This document shows positions 1 through 7,929 of a DNA stretch of 19,327 nucleotides, piece after piece. Source of the stretch: Gammaproteobacteria bacterium (GTDB taxonomy: Bacteria > Pseudomonadota > Gammaproteobacteria > Xanthomonadales > Wenzhouxiangellaceae); assembly GCA_003561495.1 (NCBI GenBank), contig PWWM01000148.1:1-19327 (forward strand). The letters are read 5' to 3'. A model generated the notes under the pieces. It was not told the origin of the DNA. It saw nothing but the letters and a program-made list of their open reading frames with translations, and did no database searches. The position numbers were made by a program, and so were the translations under genes. Within the stretch, counting starts at the first letter, position 1, and each line of letters starts with the position of its first letter.

Positions 1-23
1 CCGAGAATGGGATCGCCATAAGT

Positions 24-41
24 CCATACGCTGCCGTATGG
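24..41. promoter_or_regulatory. Perfect hairpin/inverted repeat, possible operator
   Basis: CCATACG and CGTATGG are perfect 7-bp arms around a CTGC loop. No T-run follows on either strand, so it does not look like an intrinsic terminator. It lies about 110 bp upstream of the cyclic-nucleotide-binding protein and could be an operator or the end of something outside the window. Function is unknown. Confidence 0.35.
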
Positions 42-82
42 GTCAGGTTAGCACAGTCTGACTCGAATCGGTCCAGCGCGTT

Positions 83-96
83 TTGACCTGGGTCAA
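83..96. promoter_or_regulatory. FNR/NNR-type palindromic box upstream of cNMP-binding protein
   Basis: The sequence TTGACCTGGGTCAA is a perfect TTGAC-N4-GTCAA dyad, the form bound by FNR/FixK/DNR/NNR members of the CRP-FNR superfamily (consensus TTGAT-N4-ATCAA, with C/G variants at the fifth position). A weak -10 candidate TAAAGT at 120-125 would put the start near 132 and the box centre near -42.5, close to the class II activator position of -41.5. This suggests activation by low oxygen or nitric oxide through a regulator encoded elsewhere. The match is visible; the regulator and the start site are inferred. Confidence 0.5.
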
Positions 97-150
97 TGGT
101 ATGCTGAGTCAGTTGTTGCTAAAGTGAATCATTGATCGTTGGGAGATGCC

Positions 151-624
151 ATGGAACCGTCAAGCATTCAGAAGTTTCTGGCCGGACACGCACTGTTTTC
201 GGGTCTGGAGGAGGCGCACCTGGAGTTTCTGGCTGCGCACGCGGCCGAGCAATCGTATCCTCAGGATGAGGTGGTTGCCCGCCAGGGCGAGCATGCCGAT
301 TGCTTTCTGCTTCTGCTGGAGGGCGAGCTGGCTGTTGAGATCCCGGCCATTGTCGGGCCGAAGCTGGAAGTGGCGCGACTGGGCAAGGACAAGGTTTTTG
401 GCTGGTCCTGGCTGATCGAACCCTACAAGTGGCATTTCAATGCACGCGCCGCAAAGTCGATCCGGGCTTTGCGCTTTGATGGCCAGGCCGTGCTGTCCCA
501 TTGCGAGGAGGATGCCGCATTCGGCTACGCCCTGTTCCGCCGTTTTTCTACCTTGATGGGGGAGCGGCTTGAGGCAGCCCAGCGGCAGATGATGGACCAG
601 TGGTCCCCGGCAGGGTTTGCCTGA
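151..624 (+). CDS. Stand-alone cyclic nucleotide-binding (CNB) domain protein
   Basis: This 157-residue protein consists almost entirely of one CRP-like CNB beta-roll, with no C-terminal helix-turn-helix, so it is not a DNA-binding CRP/FNR protein. The fold is suggested by the N-terminal helix (FLAGHALFSGLEEAHLEFLA), the roll strand around residues 40-62 (VVARQGEHADCFLLLLEGEL) and the hinge and turn ahead of the C-terminal helices. The usual phosphate-binding cassette (FGE-x-A-x(n)-R-S/T-A) is replaced by FGWSWLIEPYKWHFNARA. The cassette Glu is therefore missing, and binding of cAMP or cGMP is doubtful; this could be a redox or small-ligand sensor. ATG at 151 is preferred over the in-frame TTG at 139 because GGGAG at 141-145 is correctly spaced for it. 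The gene is monocistronic, with an FNR-type box upstream and a terminator overlapping its stop. The protein is presumably cytosolic and its exact role is not recognised. Confidence 0.8.
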   Translation: MEPSSIQKFLAGHALFSGLEEAHLEFLAAHAAEQSYPQDEVVARQGEHADCFLLLLEGELAVEIPAIVGPKLEVARLGKDKVFGWSWLIEPYKWHFNARAAKSIRALRFDGQAVLSHCEEDAAFGYALFRRFSTLMGERLEAAQRQMMDQWSPAGFA

Positions 625-654
625 ACCGGATGGTGCGATTGCACCGGTTCTTTT
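623..654 (+). terminator. Intrinsic terminator of the CNB gene
   Basis: A GC-rich hairpin begins inside the stop codon. GAACC (623-627) pairs with GGTTC (646-650) and GGTGC (632-636) pairs with GCACC (641-645) around a GATT loop, leaving a GGAT bulge. GAACCGG/CCGGTTC is an alternative pairing. It is followed by TTTT, so it would end the cNMP-domain transcript. Confidence 0.65.
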
Positions 655-675
655 CCGCAATTTTCCCTCGTTGCG

Positions 676-725
676 CGGCCTGATTCAGGCCGTCTCAGTC
701 TATTTCCGGCGGTGATGATCGCCGG
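676..725. repeat. Two further hairpins in the intergenic stretch
   Basis: CGGCCTG-ATT-CAGGCCG (676-692) and CCGGCG-N8-CGCCGG (706-725) are two perfect inverted repeats just downstream of the terminator hairpin. Neither is followed by a T-run. They could be transcript-end structures, a REP-like element, or operator sites for the TonB-dependent receptor gene. Apart from the weak promoter candidate, nothing else is recognised between 625 and 854. Confidence 0.4.
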
Positions 726-761
726 GTGGGATCCATATCGCAAAAAGTTCCCCGAAGGGTG

Positions 762-790
762 TTGCTTGTCTGTCCGGAACAGGGTATCGT
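762..790 (+). promoter_or_regulatory. Weak sigma70-like promoter candidate for the TonB-dependent receptor
   Basis: TTGCTT (762-767) and TATCGT (785-790) are separated by 17 bp, each matching consensus only partly. A start near 797 would give a leader of roughly 58 nt before ATG 855. This is a pattern match only; no Fur-box-like sequence was recognised nearby. Confidence 0.25.
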
Positions 791-854
791 CGGCTCCGGG
801 AAGATGAATTTTCTGTTAAACACCACATTTTCTTAATTGATTAGGGAGATCAAC

Positions 855-3800
855 ATGACCCAAGCGTTCAAGTCGAAACCCTTGTACCTGGCCATTTCGG
901 CCGGGTTGCTGGCTGCAGGGTTCTGCACTAGCCAGGTATTTGCCCAGGCGGATCCACCCGGCCAGGCCGATGATGCCGATAGTGGGCAAACCGTATCCGG
1001 CGAAGCCGAGGATATGCTGGACCGGATCGTGGTCACCGGTTCTCGAATCGCTCGTGATTCAAACCTGGAATCACCGGCTCCCGTGCAGGCGATCGATGCG
1101 GAAGATGTCGCTCTGTCGGGCGAGATCAATATCATCGATGTCGTCAATGACCTGCCGGCTCTGATCGGGTCAAGCACTGCCGCGGAAAACCTCAACTCGC
1201 TGGGTGCAGCCGGTGCCGGAATCCTCAATCTGAGAAACCTGGGCTCGGCCCGAACGCTGACCCTGGTCAACGGACGTCGCCACGTGGCCGGTCTGGCCGG
1301 TAGTGCGGCGGTTGACGTCAACACCATTCCGGCGCCGCTGGTCGAGCGTGTCGAAGTGCTGACCGGGGGTGCTTCGGCGGTCTACGGCGCGGACGCGGTC
1401 ACCGGAGTGGTCAACTTCGTCCTCAAGGATGACTTCGAGGGACTGGACGTGACCGCCCAGTACAACCTGTCCCATCGTGGTGATGCCGATCGCCGCTTTC
1501 TGTCGGCTACCTGGGGCCAGAACTACGCCAATGAACGCGGCAATATCACGGTTTCCCTGACCGCCGAGGATACCCTGGGTTTGGCTCAGGGTGATCGTTC
1601 GCATACCCGCGGCGATCGCCTGGGTGCGGTCTGGGACAACCCGCTCCGTTTCATTCAGGCTGACGACATTGCCCAGTTTGGCCTGGACCCGTTGCTGCTG
1701 GGCAGCTCGATCTCCGGGTTCTGTGACGATGGGGATATGACTCTGGGAGCGGGACGCGATGCGCTCTGCGGCCGAATCGACGGGATTCAGCCCCTGTCAT
1801 TCCGGCCTTTTGGGCGCTTCAACTTGACAAGCTATGGTTCGCTGATCGGGGTGGACTGGCTGGGCCTGGGTTTCCTGGGCGCTTACCCAGGCAGTGAATT
1901 CGAAATCTTCGGTACCCCTTTCGATGTCAATCGCGGTCCGAACGGACTGATTTTCGATCTCAATAACAGCGGCATCGAGGACTGTCTGGAGACCGTCAAT
2001 GGCGTCATTCTGCAACGCTTCTTTGGCTTTGCCGGCTGTCACGTGATTCGTGACCCGGCCGATGGCGTCGATGTCTTCCAGGATGGATTGCTGGCTGGTC
2101 CGTTCAATGCGTGGGGTGGTGACGGTACTCAGCTGGGCCGTGATGGTCAGGCGATATCACCGGATGATCGGCGTTTCGTGCTCAATGTCAACAACCGTTT
2201 TGACATCAACCCCAACACGCGCTGGTTCTTCGAGGGCAAATACGCGCGTTCGCGTACCGTCAACGATTCCAGTCAGTCGGTATCAGGTTTTTTTGATTCG
2301 CATATCATCAATTGGGACAACCCGTTCATTCCGCAGGAACTCCGGGATCCCATCACCGAGTTCGCCAACAACAATCCCGATCTGATCGAGCTCGAGAACG
2401 TCAATATCCTGATTGGTCGCGACATGACCGATCTTGGACAGCGGCGTGACATCAACCGTCGTGAAACCTATCGCTTCGTCACGGGCGTCGAGGGCGTCCT
2501 CGGGGATTCACCCTGGATGTATGAAGCCTCAATCAACTATGGTCGCACGACGGCGGACTCTCGTTTCACCGGCCTGGCGCTGGACCGCTACTACGCGGCT
2601 GTTGATGCCGTGGTCGATCCGGCCACCGGCGAGATTGTCTGTCGTTCGGAACTGGATCCGAGCGCCATTCCGCCGGATTCCTTCCTGCAAAGTGCCGGAC
2701 CGTTCCGTGGTTTCCTGACATTCCAGCCGGGTACGGGCCAGTGCCAGCCGCTCAATCCGTTTGGCATCGGTGCGCCGAGTCTTGAGGCCACCGACTTTGT
2801 CATTGTGGACATGGAGCGCAAGCGCACCATTGAGCAAAGAGTGGTGTCCGGCTTCCTGGTCGGTGACAGCTCGGAGTGGTTCGAGCTGCCCGGTGGTCCG
2901 ATAGGCATGGTGCTGGGGCTTGAATATCGCAAGGAAGAAAGTCGCTTCCGTGCCGATCCGCTGGAGTTGCCCAGGGAAGACCCGCTGGGAATCGTCGATT
3001 CCTTCCAGCCGGTGTTCCCGGTCGATGCGCCGACCAACGACACCATGGGTGATTTCAGCGTGCGGGAAATCTATGCAGAGGTCTCCCTGCCGTTGCTGCG
3101 TGATCGTCCCGGCGTCGAGGATCTGACGCTGGATGCTGCTTATCGCCTGTCTGATTACTCCACCCTGGGCAGTACCGATAGCTGGAACCTGCGCCTGATG
3201 TATGCGCCGATTCAGGACATCCGCTTCCGCTCGACGTTGTCCCAGACGGTGCGTGCACCCAATATCAACGAGCTGTTCTCGCCATTGCAGTCGGCTACAG
3301 CCCGTCCCCTGGATCCGTGTGATGTCGCCAACATCGATGACGGCACCGAGTTCCGTGCCGCCAACTGTGCTGCCGATGGTCTCCCGGCGGATTTCGCCGA
3401 TCCATTGACGGCCCGGTTCTCCGGCTTCACCGGTGGAAATCCGGATCTTGATGTGGAAACGGCTGACACCTTTACCGCGGGCATCGTGCTCGAACCACGT
3501 TTTGCGCCGGGACTGGCCATTACCCTGGACTGGTACGATATCGAGATCAAGGATGCGATCGACACCATCGGGGTTCAGCAACTGGTCAATGCCTGCTATG
3601 ACGCAGCCACCTTCCCGAACCAGTTCTGTCAGCAGTTCACTCGTGATCGGAACCCCAATTCACCGACCTTCCTGGGCTTCAATTCGTTCCTGAGTACCCA
3701 GCTCAACTTTGCCAAGATCCAGACTCAGGGTATTGATTACTCGGTTCGCTATACTTTCGAGCTGGGTCAGCTTGCCCAGGCCTTCGAGGAGTTCGGCTCA

Positions 3801-4217
3801 CTGACGCTGGGCATCACCGGCAATCGGGTCGAGAAGCTCGAGCGCTTCGAGGATCCGATCGATGAATCCATCGTCAACAACCGCCTGTATGAGAGTGGAC
3901 AGCCCCGGAACGCGTTCAGCACTTTCGCGCGCTGGCGCTGGGATCGTCTGGTCCTGAACTGGCAGGCTCGTTATTGGGGCGGCTTCCTTGAGTTTTCGCC
4001 GCGCCTGCAGAACGAGAATGCCGACAGAGTCGAAAACGCCTGGACCGGTCAGATGTGGCGTCATGACTTCTCCGGTTCATACGACTGGAATGATCAGATC
4101 CGCATCTACGGCGGGATCAACAACGTGTTCGACAAGAGCCCGGTTCTGAGCTCGCGGGTCTACCCGGTCGGCATCATCGGTCGTGAGTACTTCCTGGGTG
4201 TCAATGCTCGCTTCTGA
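855..4217 (+). CDS. TonB-dependent outer-membrane receptor
   Basis: This is a 1120-residue outer-membrane active transporter that would take up a ligand using energy from TonB-ExbB-ExbD. Residues 1-30 form a signal peptide (hydrophobic stretch LYLAISAGLLAAGF, likely cleavage VFA|QA). DRIVVTGSRI near residue 60 is the typical TonB-box/plug-entry motif. The plug domain (about 70-195) shows LRNLGSARTLTLVNGRR, DVNTIPAPLVERVEVLTGGA and SAVYGADAVTGVVNFVLK. The rest is a long beta-barrel ending in a terminal Phe (FLGVNARF), the usual signal for the BAM machinery. Several closely spaced Cys pairs lie in probable extracellular loops (for example DPCD...NCAADG and NACYD...FCQQF), suggesting disulfides. 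ATG 855 is preferred over TTG 837 because AGGGA (844-848) precedes it at good spacing. At 1120 residues it is longer than classical siderophore receptors (about 700-800) and resembles the large receptors of Xanthomonadales-like bacteria. The substrate is unknown, and no neighbouring transport or hydrolase gene helps identify it. Confidence 0.93.
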   Translation: MTQAFKSKPLYLAISAGLLAAGFCTSQVFAQADPPGQADDADSGQTVSGEAEDMLDRIVVTGSRIARDSNLESPAPVQAIDAEDVALSGEINIIDVVNDLPALIGSSTAAENLNSLGAAGAGILNLRNLGSARTLTLVNGRRHVAGLAGSAAVDVNTIPAPLVERVEVLTGGASAVYGADAVTGVVNFVLKDDFEGLDVTAQYNLSHRGDADRRFLSATWGQNYANERGNITVSLTAEDTLGLAQGDRSHTRGDRLGAVWDNPLRFIQADDIAQFGLDPLLLGSSISGFCDDGDMTLGAGRDALCGRIDGIQPLSFRPFGRFNLTSYGSLIGVDWLGLGFLGAYPGSEFEIFGTPFDVNRGPNGLIFDLNNSGIEDCLETVNGVILQRFFGFAGCHVIRDPADGVDVFQDGLLAGPFNAWGGDGTQLGRDGQAISPDDRRFVLNVNNRFDINPNTRWFFEGKYARSRTVNDSSQSVSGFFDSHIINWDNPFIPQELRDPITEFANNNPDLIELENVNILIGRDMTDLGQRRDINRRETYRFVTGVEGVLGDSPWMYEASINYGRTTADSRFTGLALDRYYAAVDAVVDPATGEIVCRSELDPSAIPPDSFLQSAGPFRGFLTFQPGTGQCQPLNPFGIGAPSLEATDFVIVDMERKRTIEQRVVSGFLVGDSSEWFELPGGPIGMVLGLEYRKEESRFRADPLELPREDPLGIVDSFQPVFPVDAPTNDTMGDFSVREIYAEVSLPLLRDRPGVEDLTLDAAYRLSDYSTLGSTDSWNLRLMYAPIQDIRFRSTLSQTVRAPNINELFSPLQSATARPLDPCDVANIDDGTEFRAANCAADGLPADFADPLTARFSGFTGGNPDLDVETADTFTAGIVLEPRFAPGLAITLDWYDIEIKDAIDTIGVQQLVNACYDAATFPNQFCQQFTRDRNPNSPTFLGFNSFLSTQLNFAKIQTQGIDYSVRYTFELGQLAQAFEEFGSLTLGITGNRVEKLERFEDPIDESIVNNRLYESGQPRNAFSTFARWRWDRLVLNWQARYWGGFLEFSPRLQNENADRVENAWTGQMWRHDFSGSYDWNDQIRIYGGINNVFDKSPVLSSRVYPVGIIGREYFLGVNARF

Positions 4218-4242
4218 TTAAACACGCTTCAATACACCAAAC

Positions 4243-4272
4243 ACGGGCCAGGACTTCCTGGCCCGTTTTTTT
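4243..4272 (+). terminator. Strong intrinsic terminator between convergent genes
   Basis: ACGGGCCAGG (4243-4252) and CCTGGCCCGT (4257-4266) form a perfect 10-bp stem with an ACTT loop, followed on the plus strand by an uninterrupted T-run to 4272. It ends the TonB-dependent receptor transcript. Phase on the minus strand is poorer (GTTTGG after the stem), but the same hairpin may also stop phaC transcription arriving from the other side. Confidence 0.9.
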
Positions 4273-4283
4273 CTGGGGAATTA

Positions 4284-6059
4284 TTACGACCCTTTGACGT
4301 AGCGGCCCGGCGCCGGTTCGATGACCGGCAGGTCTCCATCACCCGGCTGGCGGGCCTTGATGCGACGACCGGAGTGTTGCCGTAGCCACTGATCCCAATG
4401 CGGCCACCAGGAACCCTGGTGAGCCTCGGCACCGGCAATCCATTGCTCGGGATCTTCCGGCAGTTCGTCATTGGTCCAGTAGCCATACTTGTTCGCGGCC
4501 GGCGGGTTGATCACGCCGGCGATATGGCCGGAGCCGGCAAGCATGAAAGTCGTGTCGCCGGAATAGATCTGGGTCGCCTTGTAGACCGAGGGGTAGGGCG
4601 CGATATGGTCTTCTCTGCTGGACTGGATGTAGACAGGCAGGTCAATGGTGGACAGATCAATGGGGGTGCCGTCCATTTCGATGCCGCCCGGCTCGACCAG
4701 GCGATTCTCCAGGTACAGCTTGCGCAGGTAGAAGATGTGCATCGTCTCGGGCAGGCGAGTGAAATCGGAGTTCCAGTACAGCAGGTCAAAATTGGGTGGC
4801 TTGCGCCCGAGCAGATAATTGTTGACCACGAAGGTCCAGATCAGATCGTTGGCGCGCAGCATGTTGAAGGTCATGGCCATGGATTCGCCATCCAGGTAGC
4901 CCTGGGCCTTCATTTTCTTTTCCAGGTTCTTGAGCTGCTTGTCATCGATGAACACGCGCAGTTCACCAGCTTCACTGAAGTCGACCTGGGCGGTGAAGAA
5001 CGTGGCCGAGGTAATGCGGGCATCATCGCGGGCTTTCATCCATGCCAGGGCTGCGGCCAGCAGGGTGCCGCCGATGCAGTAGCCAATGGTATTGACCTCA
5101 CGTTGCCCCGTGGCCTGCTCAATGGCGTCCAGTGCAGCCAGAATGCCTTCATGCATGTAGTCTTCGAAGCGCTTGTAGCGTAGTTTCTCATCGGGATTGA
5201 CCCACGAGATCACGAACACGGTATAGCCGCGATCGACCGCATACCGGATGAACGAGTTTTCCGGCTGCAGATCGAGAATGTAGAACTTGTTGATCCACGG
5301 TGGCACGATCAGCAGAGGACGGGTATAGGCCGTTTTGGTCCGGGGTGCATACTGGATCAGCTGCATCATGTCGTTTTCGAACACGACCGAGCCCTCCGTG
5401 GTCGCGATGTTCCTGCCGACCTCGAAGGCGTCCTTGTCGGTCATGGAAATCAGCAACTGGCCATCTCCATTGTGCAGATCTTCCAGCAACATGCGCATGC
5501 CACGAAGCAGATTGACACCCTTCTCTTCACGCGTCGTCTTGAGCACTTCCGGATTGGTCAGGATGAAATTGGCCGGCGACAGGGCATCGGCAAACTGGCG
5601 TGTATAGAAGCGGATGCGCATGCGATCCTCGGCGCTGACTTCCTGCATGCGGGCGACATTGTCCAGCATCCAGTCGGCGGTCAGCAGGTAGGTCTGGCGC
5701 AACAGATCGAAAATCAGGCGTTCATTCCAGGCTTCGGATCGGAATCGTCGGTCACCTTTCGTCGGCGAAGCCACCGGATCGACAGGGCGGCCGATCGTTC
5801 GCAGTCCCAGGTATTTCATCAGCCCCAGATAGCGCCGGGTCAGATCCCATTGGGCGGCCAGGATGCGCTGTGGATGACGCACGGTGTTCCAGGTGGCGGC
5901 CAGCAGGGGGCGCTTGAGGTTGAGCGGATCGAGGTCAGGCAGCTCCCAGCGCTGGGCCAGCCGTATCAGCAGTTGGGCTGCCAGTTGCGAAATTCGGGCC
6001 GTTTCGCTACCAGCCTGAACCAGGCTTTCGGTCTTTGTGGGTTGCTTGGTTTCAGTCAT
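4284..6059 (-). CDS. phaC: Class I poly(3-hydroxyalkanoate) synthase
   Basis: PhaC polymerises (R)-3-hydroxyacyl-CoA, mainly 3-hydroxybutyryl-CoA, into PHA at the granule surface with release of CoA. The 591-residue length is typical of class I synthases. The lipase-like box GYCIGG places the nucleophile at Cys328. Asp484 (SREDHIAP) and His512 (GSGHIAGV) complete the triad, within a few residues of Cys319/Asp480/His508 of the Cupriavidus enzyme. Other family marks are SPANFILTNPE (161-170), LLIVPPWINKFYILDL (249-264), VFVISWVNPD and the C-terminal tryptophan-rich tail (GSWWPHWDQWL). It starts 32 bp downstream of the adjacent dehydrogenase on the same strand, with an AAGGA ribosome site, so the two are probably co-transcribed. 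No phaE or phaA is adjacent; lack of phaE agrees with class I. Confidence 0.97.
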   Translation of the reverse strand: MTETKQPTKTESLVQAGSETARISQLAAQLLIRLAQRWELPDLDPLNLKRPLLAATWNTVRHPQRILAAQWDLTRRYLGLMKYLGLRTIGRPVDPVASPTKGDRRFRSEAWNERLIFDLLRQTYLLTADWMLDNVARMQEVSAEDRMRIRFYTRQFADALSPANFILTNPEVLKTTREEKGVNLLRGMRMLLEDLHNGDGQLLISMTDKDAFEVGRNIATTEGSVVFENDMMQLIQYAPRTKTAYTRPLLIVPPWINKFYILDLQPENSFIRYAVDRGYTVFVISWVNPDEKLRYKRFEDYMHEGILAALDAIEQATGQREVNTIGYCIGGTLLAAALAWMKARDDARITSATFFTAQVDFSEAGELRVFIDDKQLKNLEKKMKAQGYLDGESMAMTFNMLRANDLIWTFVVNNYLLGRKPPNFDLLYWNSDFTRLPETMHIFYLRKLYLENRLVEPGGIEMDGTPIDLSTIDLPVYIQSSREDHIAPYPSVYKATQIYSGDTTFMLAGSGHIAGVINPPAANKYGYWTNDELPEDPEQWIAGAEAHQGSWWPHWDQWLRQHSGRRIKARQPGDGDLPVIEPAPGRYVKGS

Positions 6060-6091
6060 TGTCGTGAGATTCCTTGATCCAGCTTTTCAGA

Positions 6092-6847
6092 TTACAGCCT
6101 GAGACCGCCATCGACAGCGAAGTCGCGGCCATTGATGTAATCATTTTCAAGGATGAAACGTGCCGTGGCCGCCATTTCTTCCGGCTCGGCCAGGCGTTCG
6201 GCTGGAATCTGATCGGTGATTCGGTTGATCGCCTTTTCCGGCATGGCCGCGACCAGTTCAGTGCGCGTGAAACCGGGTGAGATCGTGGCGCAACGAATAC
6301 CGTAACGGGCCAGTTCGGCAGCCCAGGTGACGGTCATGGCGACCACGCCGGCCTTGGCGGCAGAGTAATTGGACTGGCCGAAATTGCCGGCCCTGGATAT
6401 GCTGGAGATGTTGATGATCACCCCGGGCCGTTTTCCCTTGATCATTAAAGTCGCGGCCTCGCGGCCGCACAGAAACACGCCGGTCAGGTTGACATCGATG
6501 ACCTGCTGCCATTGTTTCAATGACATGCGACTTTCGATCTGGCCATCGCGTGCCTTGACCAGCAATCCATCCCGGGTGATTCCCGCATTGTTGATCAGTG
6601 CATCGATTCCGCCAAGGGCTTGATCCAGTTGCTCAAAGGCAGACTCCACCTCGCCTTCATCAGAAACATTGGCGGTCACGGCGTGATGTTGATGGCCGGG
6701 CAGGCTGTTGCGGGCATTCTCGAGGGCATCGGCATCGAGATCGATCAGACCGATGCGGGCGCCCTGGGCGGCCAGGTCCGAGGCCATGGCCAGACCAAGG
6801 CCACGAGCGGCCCCGGTGATTACGATATTGCTGCCTTCAAGCCTCAT
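6092..6847 (-). CDS. Short-chain dehydrogenase/reductase (FabG/PhaB-like) in the PHA operon
   Basis: A 251-residue classical SDR with the cofactor motif TGAARGLG (11-18), NNAG (86-89), active-site Asn120, Ser148, Tyr161 and Lys165 (YSAAK). It is annotated best as a 3-oxoacyl-(ACP/CoA) reductase-like enzyme; the context suggests it handles 3-hydroxyacyl intermediates for PHA or removes them. Asp36 at the end of the second strand (GLIDLDADAL) is the classical mark of NAD(H) preference, unlike the PhaB homologue at 8002-8724. It carries an insertion (RDGQIESRMSLKQWQ, about residues 100-114) relative to typical FabG. AAGGA sits 8 nt before the ATG. It follows phaR by 64 bp and precedes phaC by 32 bp. 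A 3-hydroxybutyrate dehydrogenase role is possible but not shown. Confidence 0.85.
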   Translation of the reverse strand: MRLEGSNIVITGAARGLGLAMASDLAAQGARIGLIDLDADALENARNSLPGHQHHAVTANVSDEGEVESAFEQLDQALGGIDALINNAGITRDGLLVKARDGQIESRMSLKQWQQVIDVNLTGVFLCGREAATLMIKGKRPGVIINISSISRAGNFGQSNYSAAKAGVVAMTVTWAAELARYGIRCATISPGFTRTELVAAMPEKAINRITDQIPAERLAEPEEMAATARFILENDYINGRDFAVDGGLRL

Positions 6848-6911
6848 GTCATTATTCCTTGAGATTGCAGGTGGTCAGCAGCCACATGGTTACTGCCGGA
6901 GGCATGGTCAT

Positions 6912-7400
6912 TCAGGTTGACCGCGTGTCGTCATCGGAATCATGCAGATTGGGTGAGAGCGACTCGGACCAGAGCGAGAACATTTTCTTCTGGAACTTGC
7001 GAAACGGCTCCAGGGACGAGGTCCCCAGGTCTTCCAATCCGGCACTTTTCAGGGTCGAGGTCCATGCATCGTCGACGGTCTGCTGCTGCGATTCCAGGTG
7101 CAGCATGACTTTTTCCAGGTAACTGCGGGTCAGGTCACGCATCGGATTGGAGTTGACCCGGATCATGGCTTCGAGAAACTCGTTGCTTAGTACCGGTTGC
7201 CCGAGCATTTCCTGGTCGGCCACGATCTGCAGCAACACTGTACGGGTGACATCGTTGCCGGTCTTGGCCTCGACGACTTGGACGGGTTCGCCGGCGCCGA
7301 TCAGGTCACGGACATCGGCCAGAGTGATCGACTGGCTGGTTTCGGTGTCGTAAAGTCGGCGGTTCGCGTACTTCTTGATGATGCGCCGTTCTGTGGGCAT
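6912..7400 (-). CDS. phaR: PHA synthesis repressor PhaR
   Basis: A 162-residue protein whose N-terminus (residues 5-35, RRIIKKYANRRLYDTETSQS and following) is the hallmark of the PHA granule regulatory DNA-binding domain. The middle matches the PHB-accumulation regulatory domain (EFLEAMIRVNSNPMRDLTRSYLEKVM). Family knowledge: PhaR binds both nascent PHA granules and the promoters of phasin genes and its own gene, repressing until granules titrate it. It lies between the phasin gene and the SDR-phaC pair, all on one strand, and is separated from phasin by a strong terminator, so it should have its own promoter in 7401-7459. No convincing promoter was recognised there. The ribosome-binding site is weak (GAGCG). 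Confidence 0.93.
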   Translation of the reverse strand: MPTERRIIKKYANRRLYDTETSQSITLADVRDLIGAGEPVQVVEAKTGNDVTRTVLLQIVADQEMLGQPVLSNEFLEAMIRVNSNPMRDLTRSYLEKVMLHLESQQQTVDDAWTSTLKSAGLEDLGTSSLEPFRKFQKKMFSLWSESLSPNLHDSDDDTRST

Positions 7401-7459
7401 GGCAAACGCTCGAGTTGGCTGCGACCAAAGAATACGCGATGGTCGTGTTCATGGGGTAG

Positions 7460-7500
7460 AAAAAGGGAACACCGGCACGAGCAATGCTTGCCGGTGTTCC
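7460..7500 (-). terminator. Intrinsic terminator after the phasin gene
   Basis: On the minus strand GGAACACCGGCA (7500-7489) and TGCCGGTGTTCC (7477-7466) form a perfect 12-bp stem with an 11-nt loop, followed by a C and TTTTT (7464-7460). It begins 20 bp past the phasin stop and should isolate phasin expression from phaR. Confidence 0.9.
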
Positions 7501-7520
7501 GCTGGGCTGGTTCAGCTGGA

Positions 7521-7892
7521 TCAGCTGGACTTGGACGACTTGCTCTTGCCCTTGGTGGTCGTTTCCTGGCCGAACGGGAAGAAACCGGAGAAGTCGATGC
7601 CCTTGGCGAACTCCTGGGACAGTTCGGTCAACTGCTCCCGGGATTCGGTGCCTATGGCATTCAGGGACTGAACATGGTCGCTGAGAAATTCGACATAATC
7701 CTTGAACGCGGAGGCCTGGCGCGATGCCACCTCGCTGGGATTGCCGGCTTCGCTGAAGTCGGTCAAACGCTGCTTGTTCATCTCGAACAGTTTCTCGACG
7801 GCTTCGAGGTTGGTTTTGGCTGACTTTTCAATGGCTTCGGCCAGAATGTCCTGAGCCTTCTTGAATTCGGTGAATGCGGTTTGGGTACTCAT
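7521..7892 (-). CDS. phaP: Phasin, PHA granule-associated protein
   Basis: A 123-residue, largely alpha-helical amphipathic protein without signal peptide or membrane segments. It matches the phasin_2 family pattern (FKKAQDILAEAIEKSAKTNLEAVEKLF, and FKDYVEFLSDHVQSLNAIGTESREQL; heptad-like spacing through residues 8-95). Phasins coat the PHA granule, limit coalescence and prevent non-specific protein binding. The C-terminus is a short lysine/serine tail (KGKSKSSKSS), which is probably disordered. GAGG lies 8 nt before the ATG. Position between phaB and phaR, with a candidate PhaR operator over its promoter and a strong terminator behind it, supports the call and suggests a separately controlled, abundant transcript. 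Confidence 0.92.
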   Translation of the reverse strand: MSTQTAFTEFKKAQDILAEAIEKSAKTNLEAVEKLFEMNKQRLTDFSEAGNPSEVASRQASAFKDYVEFLSDHVQSLNAIGTESREQLTELSQEFAKGIDFSGFFPFGQETTTKGKSKSSKSS

Positions 7893-7929
7893 TTTGCTGC
7901 CTCGCTAGTGGTTGATGGCCGCTTGGATT

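Noticed and set aside
83..88. TTGACC as a -35 hexamer
   Set aside because: No acceptable -10 occurs 16-18 bp downstream; the hexamer is one arm of the FNR-type dyad.
2529..3581. Minus-strand open frame of 350 codons
   Set aside because: It lies inside the TonB-dependent receptor gene and has no recognisable domain.
4398..5183. Plus-strand open frame of 261 codons opposite phaC
   Set aside because: It mirrors the phaC frame and shows no family motif; phaC has complete catalytic residues on the other strand.
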